A DNA stretch of 64,000 nt, taken from positions 36,823-100,822 of the forward strand of contig JBNJDR010000002.1 in NCBI GenBank assembly GCA_051745085.1, given 5' to 3'. The translations under genes were made by a program, and so were the position numbers. Source of the stretch: Halonatronomonas sp051745085 (GTDB lineage Bacteria > Bacillota > Halanaerobiia > Halanaerobiales > Halarsenatibacteraceae). The notes under the pieces are model-generated. The model made no database searches and was not told the origin of the DNA. It saw only the letters and a program-made list of their open reading frames with translations. This document shows positions 34,580 through 44,185 of the stretch, piece by piece (within the stretch, counting starts at the first letter, position 1; each line of letters opens with the position of its first letter).

Positions 34580-36434
34580 ATTCTTTAAGGTTATAATAAT
34601 TGTTGTTTTTGTCATCCTGGCTGCCAGGTCATTTCAGCTGCAGATTATCCAGGGAGAACAGTATTTTCGGATGGCAGAAAATAATAGGATTTCTATAAGG
34701 CCGGTTAGTGCCCCCCGGGGGAGGATATATTCCTCAGATGGCAATACTTTGGTCTCGAGTCAACTTTCGTATAACTTATATTTTCAGCCTAATGAGTTAT
34801 CGCCTGGTCAGAGTAGAGATGACGTGTTTATTCAATTATCTGAGGTTATAGACCATGATCGGGAGGAATTAGAAGGTTATTTTCAACGCGGTAAAGAAAG
34901 AAGCAGTCCTGGTGAAGGTATTCTTCTCAAACGTAATATTAGTCAAGAAAATATGATCTTGATCGAGGAAAGCCGGGATGTTTTATCTGGGATCGTAGTT
35001 AGAGAAGCGGCCCTAAGAGATTACGTTCATAACTCGTCTGCTGCCCATTTATTAGGCTATGTGGGCGAAATAAATCTCTCTGATTTAAGAAGTTTTTCGG
35101 CTTCAGGATTGGATTATAGCGGCGGCGATATCATTGGAATAACAGGGCTTGAACGAGAATACGAAAAACACTTAAAAGGGGAAAAGGGTTATCAAGCGAT
35201 AGAAGTTAATCAGTTAGGGCATAAAACCGAACTCTTAGAAGAAAAAAAGCCAAGTCCTGGCCATGATCTCTATACAACTATCGATTGGGAACTGCAGATA
35301 TACCTTGAAGATTTACTGGAAGAATCTTTTTCTGAATTAACAGAAAGAGCTGAAGAAGATGATGAATTAAGAACTCCTTTAGGGGCTTCAGCAATGATCA
35401 TGGAAGTAGATACAGGAAAAATTTTAGGTATGGCCAGTTACCCTACTTTTAACCCCAACAATTTTGCTAAAGGTTTTAATTCAGGAGAATATAATTCTCT
35501 TATCCAGGATCCTTTACAGCCTTTGATTAATAGAAACATAATGGCTACTTCACCCCCTGGTTCTATCTTCAAATTGATTACCGGTACTGCAGCTATAGAA
35601 AATCTTTCTGTTACCAGGGATTCAGTTTTTAATGATCGAAATGGGAGGTTTTATATACCTGGCTGGAGCAGGCCGTTTCATAATTGGATGAATTATGGGG
35701 AAGGCGAATTGACTTTCGTTGAAGCTATGGCTCGTTCTAACAATATTATTTTTTATGAGTTAGGTTATGAGCTCTATGAAGAATACGGAGGTTCAAAATT
35801 AGTTGAAACTGCCCGGGAATTCGGTTTAGGAAGGAATACAGGGGTTGATTTACCAGGTGAAAAATCTGGCCGGGTACCTGATGGAAATTGGAAAAGGACC
35901 ACTAAGGGAGAAGGTTGGTATCCTGGTGATTCTGTGAATATGGCAATCGGCCAGGGAGATATTTTAACAACCCCGATTCAATTACTGCAAGTAACTGCAG
36001 CTATAGCAAATAAGGGCAAATATTATCGGCCTTATCTGGTTGATAGAATTGTAGGAAATAATAACGAAGTGGTAGAAGAAAGAGAACCTGAGCTTGCCGG
36101 ACAATTATCGTATTCAGAATCTACTTTTAATGCAGTAGAAGCAGGACTACTGGCAGTTACAATGTCTAATCGCGGAACAGCAAGAGGTTCATTTTCTCAT
36201 TTCCCCATTGATATTGCTGGTAAAACAGGAACTGCTCAAATTGGCGGAAGTGGTTCCAGTCATGGATGGTTTGTGGCGTATGGACCGGTTCCAGATCCAG
36301 AACTAGCAGTGGTGGTTTTTCTAGAGAGAGGTGAAACTAGTGGTAATGCAGCTCCAATAGCTGCTGATATTTTTGCTCATTATTATAATTTATTTCCTGA
36401 AGAAGAAAGCGAAGTTGATGAAGAAGACAGCTAA
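34563..36434 (+). CDS. mrdA: Penicillin-binding protein 2, peptidoglycan transpeptidase
   Basis: A 623-residue class B PBP of the elongation machinery. It has an N-terminal membrane helix, the dimerisation domain with SAPRGRIYSSDG, and the transpeptidase domain with S334xxK337 in PPGSIFKL, SNN in MARSNNIIFYE and KTGTAQ near the C-terminus. It works with RodA, encoded four genes downstream. CCTGGAGG precedes the ATG. Confidence 0.95.
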   Translation: MKERIKFFKVIIIVVFVILAARSFQLQIIQGEQYFRMAENNRISIRPVSAPRGRIYSSDGNTLVSSQLSYNLYFQPNELSPGQSRDDVFIQLSEVIDHDREELEGYFQRGKERSSPGEGILLKRNISQENMILIEESRDVLSGIVVREAALRDYVHNSSAAHLLGYVGEINLSDLRSFSASGLDYSGGDIIGITGLEREYEKHLKGEKGYQAIEVNQLGHKTELLEEKKPSPGHDLYTTIDWELQIYLEDLLEESFSELTERAEEDDELRTPLGASAMIMEVDTGKILGMASYPTFNPNNFAKGFNSGEYNSLIQDPLQPLINRNIMATSPPGSIFKLITGTAAIENLSVTRDSVFNDRNGRFYIPGWSRPFHNWMNYGEGELTFVEAMARSNNIIFYELGYELYEEYGGSKLVETAREFGLGRNTGVDLPGEKSGRVPDGNWKRTTKGEGWYPGDSVNMAIGQGDILTTPIQLLQVTAAIANKGKYYRPYLVDRIVGNNNEVVEEREPELAGQLSYSESTFNAVEAGLLAVTMSNRGTARGSFSHFPIDIAGKTGTAQIGGSGSSHGWFVAYGPVPDPELAVVVFLERGETSGNAAPIAADIFAHYYNLFPEEESEVDEEDS

Positions 36435-36456
36435 TTTTTAAAGGAGAATTTAAGCT

Positions 36457-37119
36457 ATGAATCAGATTATTAAGACCGAAATGACAGCAGATGGAGTTAT
36501 CATCGATTGTGATTGGGAACAGGACCTTGATTCAATTATTAGTTCTATTGAAGAGCATTTAGAAGAAGCAGCCTCATTTTATCAGGGTACGGATCTTTAT
36601 TTAAATATCGCGGGAGGAAAATTGAGTACTTCCTCGATTCAACAGCTAATTACTGCTATGGAGGGGAAATTAGATGTTAATACAGGGATTTATATGATGA
36701 GTAAAGCTACTGAAGCAAAACCTACCGTTAAAGAGAAGGTTGAAAAGCAGAGAGAATCGATCATTAAAGAAGAGGAAGTTTCTTTTCAAGGGGATACAAT
36801 ATTAATTAAAGGTACTCTTCGCTCCGGACAGGCAGTTGAACATCCTCATAATTTAGTAGTAATGGGAGATGTTAATCCAGGTGCCGAAGTAAGGGCTGGA
36901 GGCGATATTATTGTTTTTGGCAGACTTATGGGCTTAGTACATGCAGGAGCAGGAGGCAAGAAGACCGCTCAAGTAGCTGCTTTGAAATTAGCTCCTACTC
37001 AAATTAGGATAGCTAATAAAATTTCTCGACCGCCGGAAGATAATGATCTTCAAGCTTTTAGACCGGAGAAAGCATACATTAAAGATGACATGATTGTAGT
37101 AGAAGAAATAAATTTTTAG
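36457..37119 (+). CDS. minC: Septum site-determining protein MinC
   Basis: A 220-residue FtsZ assembly inhibitor. The N-terminal FtsZ-acting domain is divergent, but the C-terminal beta-helix (ILIKGTLRSGQAVEHPHNLV, VMGDVNPGAEVRAGGDIIVFG, GLVHAGAGG) is clear. First gene of minCDE. Confidence 0.95.
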   Translation: MNQIIKTEMTADGVIIDCDWEQDLDSIISSIEEHLEEAASFYQGTDLYLNIAGGKLSTSSIQQLITAMEGKLDVNTGIYMMSKATEAKPTVKEKVEKQRESIIKEEEVSFQGDTILIKGTLRSGQAVEHPHNLVVMGDVNPGAEVRAGGDIIVFGRLMGLVHAGAGGKKTAQVAALKLAPTQIRIANKISRPPEDNDLQAFRPEKAYIKDDMIVVEEINF

Positions 37120-37140
37120 CATGAAGCAGGAGGGATTATA

Positions 37141-37935
37141 TTGCAGGGTAAATCAATTGTTATTACATCAGGAAAAGGTGGGGTAGGCAAGACAACTACC
37201 ACAGCTAATATTGGAACGGCGCTGGCTATGTTAGGAAATAAAGTGTGCTTGATCGATGCAGATATTGGTTTAAGAAACTTAGACGTTGTTTTAGGATTAG
37301 AAAACAGAATTGTTTACGATTTAATTGATGTTGTTGAAGAACATTGCCGTTTAGAACAGGCGATGATTAAAGATAAGAGAAATCAAAATTTATTTTTACT
37401 TCCTGCAGCCCAAACCAGGGATAAAGATGCTGTTAGCGAAGCTCAGATGATAAATTTGATCGATGAATTAAAAGAGAAGATGGATTATGTGATAATTGAT
37501 TCTCCAGCTGGAATAGAGCAGGGATTTAGGAATGCTATTTCCGGAGCAGATATGGCCATAATTGTCGCCACACCTGAAGTTTCTTCGGTTCGAGATGCCG
37601 ATAGGATTATTGGGCTTGTAGAAGCAGAAGGATTGAATGACCCCCGCCTGTTAATTAACAGGATACGCCGGGATATGGTTGATCGAGGAGATATGATGGA
37701 TATTGAAGATATTGTTGAAATTTTGGCAATCGAAGTTCTCGGAGTTATTCCAGAAGACGAAAATATTGTTATATCTACCAATAAAGGTGAGCCTATTGTA
37801 TTAAGAGATAATAAATTTGCGGGCCAGGCTTTTAACAATATCGCCAGGCGCTTAGAGGGCGAAGATATTCCCTTAATGAAACTAGAAAAAGAAACATTAT
37901 TGAGCCGGGTTAAACGTATAGTCGGTTTATCATAG
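37141..37935 (+). CDS. minD: Septum site-determining ATPase MinD
   Basis: A 264-residue deviant-Walker ATPase (TSGKGGVGKTTTTANIG) with VCLIDADIGLRNLDVVLG and YVIIDSPAGIEQGF. The C-terminal amphipathic membrane-targeting helix (LLSRVKRIVGLS) is present. The TTG start at 37141 follows GCAGGAGGG. Confidence 0.97.
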   Translation: MQGKSIVITSGKGGVGKTTTTANIGTALAMLGNKVCLIDADIGLRNLDVVLGLENRIVYDLIDVVEEHCRLEQAMIKDKRNQNLFLLPAAQTRDKDAVSEAQMINLIDELKEKMDYVIIDSPAGIEQGFRNAISGADMAIIVATPEVSSVRDADRIIGLVEAEGLNDPRLLINRIRRDMVDRGDMMDIEDIVEILAIEVLGVIPEDENIVISTNKGEPIVLRDNKFAGQAFNNIARRLEGEDIPLMKLEKETLLSRVKRIVGLS

Positions 37936-37948
37936 GGAGGCGGTTACA

Positions 37949-38236
37949 ATTAGTAATCTATTAGAAAAAATAAAAGACTTTTTTACATCCAGTCAAACTG
38001 ACCAGGTTGAACAGCAAGATTCTAGTAAAAATATTGCTAAAAAACGGCTGCAGTTTATTTTAGTCCAGGATAGGATTAAGATGTCTCCAAAGGATATGGA
38101 GAATATGAAAGCTGAACTTCTTGAAGTTATTAAGAAGTACATCGATGTTGACGATAGTGAGATTGAAATGGATATCTCAAGAGAAGAAGAAATGATGGCG
38201 ATGATAGCAAATTTCCCATTAAAAAGAAAAGAGTAA
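37949..38236 (+). CDS. minE: Cell division topological specificity factor MinE, apparent ATT start
   Basis: Directly after minD an open frame encodes a 95-residue protein beginning (M)SNLLEKIKDFFTSSQTDQ, with the anti-MinCD and dimerisation region KKRLQFILVQDRIKMSPKDM and LLEVIKKYIDVDDSEIEM. This is a full-length MinE, which makes MinCD oscillate. No ATG, GTG or TTG lies upstream in frame without running far into minD. AGGGAGG at 37934-37940 points to ATT at 37949 (8-base spacing), a rare initiator known from infC. The first in-frame ATG, about 38,076, would delete the conserved N-terminal half, including the anti-MinCD helix. Confidence 0.88.
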   Translation: MSNLLEKIKDFFTSSQTDQVEQQDSSKNIAKKRLQFILVQDRIKMSPKDMENMKAELLEVIKKYIDVDDSEIEMDISREEEMMAMIANFPLKRKE

Positions 38237-38246
38237 GGGGTTATAA

Positions 38247-39377
38247 ATGATGCACTGGAATAAAAAGCTATTAAAACATATTAATATAAATATCCCTATT
38301 CTAGTGCTTGGCTTGATAGTATTTGGATTTTTTATTATAAGTAGTGCAGTCGGTCTTCAGAATTATCAGCCTTTCTTAAGAACCCAGATGGCAGCAGCGG
38401 TTTTAGGGGCGATATTGATAATTTTATCTTTGTTTTTTGATTATCGGATATTAAAGGACTATGACATAATTATTTATATTATCACTTTAATCATGCTAGC
38501 TTTCATCTTTATTTTAGGGATTACAGTTTCTGGGGGAAGAAGATGGTTGTCGATTGGACCGGTTAACTTTCAACCTTCTGAGGTAGCAAAAATATTCATG
38601 ATAATTTTTTTAGCTGCGCAATTAGAGAGAAACAGGAATAAACTTAACAGTATAAAAGCTTTATTTAAGCATTTCGCATATGTCTTACCTCCCTTTGCTT
38701 TGATAATATTACAAAATGATTTAGGAACTTCACTTGTTCTAATTTTCATTTTTGTCATAATGTATTATGGAGCCGGGGGCAACCTGAAGCATATTTTACT
38801 TATTTTTGGTAGTGGGTTTTTAATTATGGTTTTGATAATAGTAAGTCATGTCTTGCTTGACACACCTCTGCCGTTCCTGCAGCCGTATCAGTTAAATAGG
38901 CTGATCGCTTTTGTAAACCCTGATATTGACCCGTATGGAATAGGTTATAATATCATCCAATCGCGAATAGCGATGGGGTCTGGAATGTTAACCGGGCGGG
39001 GTTTTTTAGCTGGTACCCAGAATAAGCTCAACTTTTTACCGGAAAAGCATACTGATTTCATTTTCGCTGTGATTGGAGAGGAATTTGGTTTTATAGGTGT
39101 ATTATTAGTTTTGTTGACCTATTTTTTTCTTTTACTCCAGATTTTGAATGTTGCATCAGAGGCGAAAGATGGTTTTGGTCAATTAGTTTCCCTTGGTGTA
39201 TTGGGCCTGTTTCTGTTTCACGTATTAGAGAATATCGGTATGGTATTAGGTATCATGCCGATCACAGGAATACCGCTTCCCTTCATCAGCTATGGAGGAA
39301 GTTCAATGGTTATTTCTTTACTGGCAATCGGCCTTGTGATGAATATCAATATGCGCAGGAAAAAGATAATATTTTAA
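38247..39377 (+). CDS. rodA: Peptidoglycan glycosyltransferase RodA (SEDS family)
   Basis: A 376-residue polytopic protein of about ten helices with SEDS signatures: GRRWLSIGPVNFQPSEVAKIFMI, QSRIAMGSGMLTGRGFLAGTQ, LPEKHTDFIFAVIGEEFGFIG and ITGIPLPFISYGGSSM. Its place after PBP2 and the mre genes marks it as RodA rather than FtsW. Confidence 0.95.
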   Translation: MMHWNKKLLKHININIPILVLGLIVFGFFIISSAVGLQNYQPFLRTQMAAAVLGAILIILSLFFDYRILKDYDIIIYIITLIMLAFIFILGITVSGGRRWLSIGPVNFQPSEVAKIFMIIFLAAQLERNRNKLNSIKALFKHFAYVLPPFALIILQNDLGTSLVLIFIFVIMYYGAGGNLKHILLIFGSGFLIMVLIIVSHVLLDTPLPFLQPYQLNRLIAFVNPDIDPYGIGYNIIQSRIAMGSGMLTGRGFLAGTQNKLNFLPEKHTDFIFAVIGEEFGFIGVLLVLLTYFFLLLQILNVASEAKDGFGQLVSLGVLGLFLFHVLENIGMVLGIMPITGIPLPFISYGGSSMVISLLAIGLVMNINMRRKKIIF

Positions 39378-39410
39378 ATTATATTTTTAGTAGTTACTGG
39401 AGGTGTAGTT

Positions 39411-41282
39411 TTGGCAGAAGTTTTTAGTAAGATTGATGATGAATTAATTAATATAGATAGTCCGGAGAGATATATTGGACGGGAATGGAATCAAATCATT
39501 AAAGATTGGGATTCTACTTCTTATAAAGTATGTATAGGTTATCCTGATACATATGAGATCGGCATGTCCCATTTGGGCTTGAAGATCATTTATCATCTAC
39601 TTAATGCCCGGTCAGATATGTTATGCGAGCGGGTCTTTTCTCCCTGGTTGGATATGGAAGAACTGTTACGCGAGAAAGATTTAGGACTATATTCTTTAGA
39701 AAATAAAAGAGAATTAAAAGACTTTGATCTGCTGGGTTTTACTCTGCAGTATGAGATGAGTTATACGACCATTTTAAATATGTTAGATTTAGGGAAGATA
39801 CCTGTCTTTGCTCAAGATAGGAATCAGGATGATCCGTTTGTTATGGCGGGTGGAGCAACGGTCTTTAATCCCGAACCGCTTGCCCCGTTTGTGGATTTCT
39901 TTTATATAGGAGAAGCGGAAGCGGGTTTGATCGAGGTTTTAGAGCGGCTTAAACACTGGCAGCAAATAGGAGGAGAACGGCAGGTGATATTAGAAAATCT
40001 GGCGGCTCTTGATGGTATTTATGTACCTTCACTTTATGAGGAGCAGTATGAGGGCCAGCAATTTGGAGGGTTAAAACCTAAAATACCTGAAGCTCCTGAT
40101 GTTATCAAGAGAAGATTTGTAGAAGATTTGAATGATGCGTTTTGTCCTACTGATTATATTGTACCTTATAAAGATATTGTTCATGAGCGGGCAGTTATTG
40201 AAGTAGCAAGAGGCTGCCAAAGAGGATGTAGGTTTTGTGCAGCAGGCATGACCTATCGTCCTACTCGAGAGAGATCTGTAGATAAGATTATAGAGCTTGC
40301 TGATAAAACCCTGGCAGGTACAGGTTATGATGAATTGGCCCTTTCTTCATTAAGTACAGTGGATCATTCTCGGATCCAGGAGATGGTTGAAAGAATATCC
40401 GCGCGCTATAGTTCAAGTCACATTAGCATCTCTTTACCTTCCCTTAGAGTTGATGAATTTTCTGTAGAGATGGCTAAAAATGTTCAGAAAGTTAGAAGAA
40501 GTGGATTGACCTTTGCGCCGGAAGCAGGCTCAGAGAGATTGCGAAAGTTGATCAATAAAGGTATAGATGAAGAAGATCTATTTAAAGCTGTCAGTGCTGC
40601 ATTCTCGAGTGGGTGGCATAGGATTAAACTTTATTTCATGCTGGGGTTACCCGGAGAAGAAGAGGATGACCTGGCAGGGATTGCTCGCTTAGCTAATAAG
40701 ACTTTAGAAATAGGGCAGGAGATCAGAAGAAATACAAGTCAAAAGATGAAAAGAATTGAAGTCCATGTTAACGTCACTACCTTTGTCCCTAAACCATTCA
40801 CCCCTTTCCAGTGGGTTAAAATGGCATCTGAGGAAGAAATGGAAGCTAAAATTAAATTTCTTCAGCAAAATATTAAAAAACGGGGGATTAAATTTGATTG
40901 GAACGAACCTAAAATAAGCCGATTAGAAGGCTTATTAGCCCGAGGAGATCGGAGATTAGCTGATGTTGTTTATCAGGTTTGGCAGCAGGGTAGTAGATTG
41001 GAAGGCTGGAGTGAGCAGATCCACTCAGAAAGATGGACTCAAGCTTTAAAAGATAATAATGTAGAAGTAGAGAATATATTAGGAGAAAAAGAGTTAGATG
41101 CAGTTTTACCCTGGGACCATTTGCTCCCTGGTGTGGACAAGAAATTTTTACAGCAAGAATGGCAGCAAGCTCAGATGGGCAGACAAACTCCTGATTGTCG
41201 GTGGGATTACTGTAGCGATTGTGGTATCTGTGTTACTCCTTATTCTGCACTTTGTCTTGATAATGAGCAGGTGGTAAGGTAA
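39411..41282 (+). CDS. B12-binding-domain radical SAM protein (TIGR03960 type)
   Basis: A 623-residue radical SAM protein with a cobalamin-binding-like N-terminal domain (YPDTYEIGMSHLGLKIIYHLL) and the cluster motif CQRGCRFC in EVARGCQRGCRFCAAGM. A C-terminal cysteine group (CRWDYCSDCGICV) may hold a second cluster. It always travels with the DUF2344 gene that follows, two bases later, and upstream of RNase G and L21 in Clostridia-type genomes. The reaction is not established; a tRNA or ribosomal modification role is often assumed. TTG start after GGAGGTG. Confidence 0.9.
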   Translation: MAEVFSKIDDELINIDSPERYIGREWNQIIKDWDSTSYKVCIGYPDTYEIGMSHLGLKIIYHLLNARSDMLCERVFSPWLDMEELLREKDLGLYSLENKRELKDFDLLGFTLQYEMSYTTILNMLDLGKIPVFAQDRNQDDPFVMAGGATVFNPEPLAPFVDFFYIGEAEAGLIEVLERLKHWQQIGGERQVILENLAALDGIYVPSLYEEQYEGQQFGGLKPKIPEAPDVIKRRFVEDLNDAFCPTDYIVPYKDIVHERAVIEVARGCQRGCRFCAAGMTYRPTRERSVDKIIELADKTLAGTGYDELALSSLSTVDHSRIQEMVERISARYSSSHISISLPSLRVDEFSVEMAKNVQKVRRSGLTFAPEAGSERLRKLINKGIDEEDLFKAVSAAFSSGWHRIKLYFMLGLPGEEEDDLAGIARLANKTLEIGQEIRRNTSQKMKRIEVHVNVTTFVPKPFTPFQWVKMASEEEMEAKIKFLQQNIKKRGIKFDWNEPKISRLEGLLARGDRRLADVVYQVWQQGSRLEGWSEQIHSERWTQALKDNNVEVENILGEKELDAVLPWDHLLPGVDKKFLQQEWQQAQMGRQTPDCRWDYCSDCGICVTPYSALCLDNEQVVR

Positions 41283-41283
41283 T

Positions 41284-41988
41284 ATGCTAATAAGAGCTAA
41301 GTTTTGTCGAACTAAAAGATTAAGATATATTTCTCATCTACAGATAATGGGAACTTTTCGAAGAGCTGTACGCAGAGCAGGATTACCAGGAGCTTACAGT
41401 CAAGGGTTCAATCCTACTTTGAATATTTCCTTATCTCAGCCGCTTCCTGTGGGGATGGCAGGGGGAGGCGAGTATTTGGATTTAGAAATAACTCAACCTG
41501 TATCTGATAATAGCTTCAAAAATAGGTTGAATTGTTTTTTGCCAGAGGGGTTACGGATTTTACAAGCCCGGTATATTCCAGATGAGTCTGGCTTAAAATC
41601 ATTACAGGCATTGATCAATAGAGCAGAATACCATATTCATCCTGAAATTAATATCAGCGCAGATAGCGCTCGCAATATTTTTGAAATTTTATTAAATCAA
41701 GAAGAGATTAAGGTAGTAAGAACGAGGAGAAATAAACCAGATAGAGAATACAATATTCGGCCGCTGGTCTATAAAGCTGAGGTGCTGGAAAATGGAAAAT
41801 GGGGATTTTTAGTTAGTACTGGCAGCAGTGGAAATGTCCGTCCGGAAGAAATAATCAAAGCTCTTCAAACCATCGAGCCGGATATACCTGAACATTCGGT
41901 TTTAACTTTTTACCGGGCAGAAATGTATGTAGCTCGAGGAGAAAGGATTATTTCACCATTACAAGATCAGATAGTTGGAGGGGGATAA
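41284..41988 (+). CDS. DUF2344 / TIGR03936 radical SAM-linked protein
   Basis: A 234-residue protein with IRAKFCRTKRLRYISHLQIMGTFRRAVRRAGLP at the N-terminus (split: IRAKFCRTKRLRYIS, then HLQIMGTFRRAVRRAG), GFNPTLNISLSQPLPVGMAG and a C-terminal half without known motifs. In some genomes it is fused to the preceding radical SAM protein, so the two act together. Function unknown. Confidence 0.9.
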   Translation: MLIRAKFCRTKRLRYISHLQIMGTFRRAVRRAGLPGAYSQGFNPTLNISLSQPLPVGMAGGGEYLDLEITQPVSDNSFKNRLNCFLPEGLRILQARYIPDESGLKSLQALINRAEYHIHPEINISADSARNIFEILLNQEEIKVVRTRRNKPDREYNIRPLVYKAEVLENGKWGFLVSTGSSGNVRPEEIIKALQTIEPDIPEHSVLTFYRAEMYVARGERIISPLQDQIVGGG

Positions 41989-41991
41989 GAT

Positions 41992-43686
41992 GTGAGTAAG
42001 AAAATTTTAATTAATTCAGGAATTAGAGAAAAAAGAGCAGCTATCCTGGTTAATGATCAATTAGATAATCTTTTTTTCGAAAGAGATACCTACGAGAGAA
42101 ATGAGGGTAGTATTTATAGGGGAAAAGTACAGGATGTTTTACCAGGGATGCAGGCTGCATTTGTAGATATAGGTAGTGAAAAAAATGCTTTTTTGCACTT
42201 GAACGACATGTATCCATTATTTAATGCCAGGCAGCGAAAAGAATTTTCTCAGCATAAATTAAATATTACCAGGGTGGTTAAACCAGGTCAAGAAATAATG
42301 GTCCAGGTTACCAAAGAACCGATTGGTGAAAAGGGAGCAAAAATAACCTGCCGGATCAGTCTTCCGGGTAGATATTATGTTTTTTTGCCAGGAGAAAATC
42401 GGATAAACATTTCTCGAAGGATACGAGATCATGGAGAACGGGGTAGGTTAAAGAATATCACCAAAGAACTTATGGAAGAAAAAAACGGAGTGATCATAAG
42501 AACTAATGCGGTTAATAAAGATCAAAAGCGTTTAGCTATGGACTACAATTTTTTAAATTCGCTCTGGCAGAGAATTAAGGCCAGGTATGGTAGATCTCGT
42601 GCTCCTAAATTACTCCATAGTGACATTAACTTAATCCATCAGATAGTAAGGGATCATTTAGGTCCAGATATAGATAGAGTGGTTATCGATGACCGAGAAG
42701 ACTATAAAAATCTTTCGGAATTTGCAGAAAAGCTAGATCCAGATATTAATTCTCGAATTTTTTTATACCAGCGAGAACGACCAATTTTTGAAACTTATGG
42801 AATAGAGCAAGAATTAGAGAAGTTGATGAAAAGAAAGGTTTGGTTGAAATCAGGAGGATATATTGTTTTTGATTCTACCGAGGCCCTGGTAGCAGTAGAT
42901 GTCAATACCGGCAAGTTTGTAGGAAAAAAGAACCTGCAGGACACAGTTTTTAAAACCAATTTAGAAGCGGCTAAAGAATTAGCGAGACAGTTACGCTTAA
43001 GAGATATTGGTGGAATTATTATTATAGATTTTATCGATATGGATATTCCTTCGAACCGGAGAAAAGTTCTCGATGTTCTTGAACAGGAATTGGCTCGAGA
43101 TCGGACTCGAACTTCTATTCTAGGTCTAACAAAACTAGGGTTAGTGGAAATGACCAGAAAGAAGGTAAGAGAACGCTTGAGTGAACTTGTTCAGAAAGAT
43201 TGCCCTTACTGTGAGGGCACAGGAAGGATAGTAGCTGAAACAACGATGGCTTTTAGAGTAATCCGCGAATTAAATTCACTTGCCTCTCGAGAAAACTTCG
43301 AAGCAATTTTATGTGAAGTCCATCCTGATGTGGCTGCGGTCTTGATCGGGAATGGCGGAGAAAAACTGCAGCAGTTAGAGAAGGATTTAGATAAAGATAT
43401 TTATATTCGGGGGAATAATGAACTTCACCGGGAAGATTTTGAAGTGATCAAAAAAGGCAGTAAAGCAGAATTAAGAGAGATGGCATTACCTGTAAAATCT
43501 GGCCAGAAATATCGGATGAAGATAGAGGATACCCACTCGGAAAATTCAAATTCAGGTATAAGTCGGTTTAAAGGGTATATCGTTATAGTGGAAGGTGCTG
43601 GCGATAAAGTAGGAGAGGATTGCCGGGTGGAAATCAAATCAGTTCATAGAACGTATGCTAAGGCAGAGTTGCTGACAAATTCTTGA
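41992..43686 (+). CDS. rng: Ribonuclease G / E family endoribonuclease
   Basis: A 564-residue RNase E/G core: N-terminal S1 domain (IYRGKVQDVLPGMQAAFVDIG), 5' sensor and DNase I-like regions (FDSTEALVAVDVNTGKF, IGGIIIIDFIDMD with the metal-binding Asp residues) and the zinc-link CPYCEGTGRI. It processes rRNA and decays mRNA. It starts with GTG four bases after DUF2344. The promoter for rplU lies over its stop codon. Confidence 0.95.
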   Translation: MSKKILINSGIREKRAAILVNDQLDNLFFERDTYERNEGSIYRGKVQDVLPGMQAAFVDIGSEKNAFLHLNDMYPLFNARQRKEFSQHKLNITRVVKPGQEIMVQVTKEPIGEKGAKITCRISLPGRYYVFLPGENRINISRRIRDHGERGRLKNITKELMEEKNGVIIRTNAVNKDQKRLAMDYNFLNSLWQRIKARYGRSRAPKLLHSDINLIHQIVRDHLGPDIDRVVIDDREDYKNLSEFAEKLDPDINSRIFLYQRERPIFETYGIEQELEKLMKRKVWLKSGGYIVFDSTEALVAVDVNTGKFVGKKNLQDTVFKTNLEAAKELARQLRLRDIGGIIIIDFIDMDIPSNRRKVLDVLEQELARDRTRTSILGLTKLGLVEMTRKKVRERLSELVQKDCPYCEGTGRIVAETTMAFRVIRELNSLASRENFEAILCEVHPDVAAVLIGNGGEKLQQLEKDLDKDIYIRGNNELHREDFEVIKKGSKAELREMALPVKSGQKYRMKIEDTHSENSNSGISRFKGYIVIVEGAGDKVGEDCRVEIKSVHRTYAKAELLTNS

Positions 43687-43711
43687 CTTTAAAGAAAAGA
43701 TATGATAAAAT
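43683..43711 (+). promoter_or_regulatory. Strong promoter of the L21-L27 operon
   Basis: TTGACT (43683-43688), 17-base spacer, TAAAAT (43706-43711), overlapping the rng stop codon. Transcription would start near 43718 and give a leader of about 118 bases. Confidence 0.8.
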
Positions 43712-43717
43712 TTTATC

Positions 43718-43818
43718 CTGTAGGTGAAGTATTTTTTTACACCTGCTGACCAAAACCGCACGGATAAGGGCAAAAGTAAATGGCTTTAGCCTCCCTGTAC
43801 CGGCGAGTCTGAGGTAAA
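43718..43818 (+). promoter_or_regulatory. Ribosomal protein L21 leader (candidate)
   Basis: The roughly 115-base leader between promoter and rplU contains the block GACCAAAACCGCACGGATAA, then GGGCAAAAGTAAA and a pairing region around CCTCCCTGTACCGGCGAG, resembling the L21 leader structure known from Firmicutes. A small hairpin AGGTG...CACCT (43722-43744) stands at its 5' end. By analogy it would be bound by L21 or a partner for autoregulation. Recognised by position and sequence feel, not by a model search. Confidence 0.55.
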
Positions 43819-43835
43819 AGGAGGTGGATGTAAAG

Positions 43836-44147
43836 ATGTATGCAATAATTAAAACTGGTGGTAAACAGTACCGGGTTAACGAAGGCGATATACTTAAAAT
43901 TGAAAAACTAGATACACCGGAAGGTGAAGAGATTAACTTTGATAGAGTTTTGGCTGTATCCGATGAGGAAGGTTTAAAAGTGGGTCAGCCGTTCCTGGAC
44001 GGTGCTAGTGTTAAAGGGACTATTTTAGAACATGGTAAAAATAAAAAAGTTAAAGTATTTAAGTATAAACCGAAAAGACGTTATCGTAAGAAAACAGGAC
44101 ATAGACAGCCCTTTACCAGGGTTAAAATAGATTCAATTAGTCTTTAA
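43836..44147 (+). CDS. rplU: 50S ribosomal protein L21
   Basis: A 103-residue protein MYAIIKTGGKQYRVNEGD with the C-terminal KVKVFKYKPKRRYRKKTGHRQ motif of L21. AAAGGAGGTGG at 43817-43827 fixes ATG 43836, not the GTG inside the Shine-Dalgarno at 43824. Confidence 0.98.
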   Translation: MYAIIKTGGKQYRVNEGDILKIEKLDTPEGEEINFDRVLAVSDEEGLKVGQPFLDGASVKGTILEHGKNKKVKVFKYKPKRRYRKKTGHRQPFTRVKIDSISL

Positions 44148-44185
44148 TTTATATTTTTATTTTCGATACAGGGGGTGAGGTTTTA

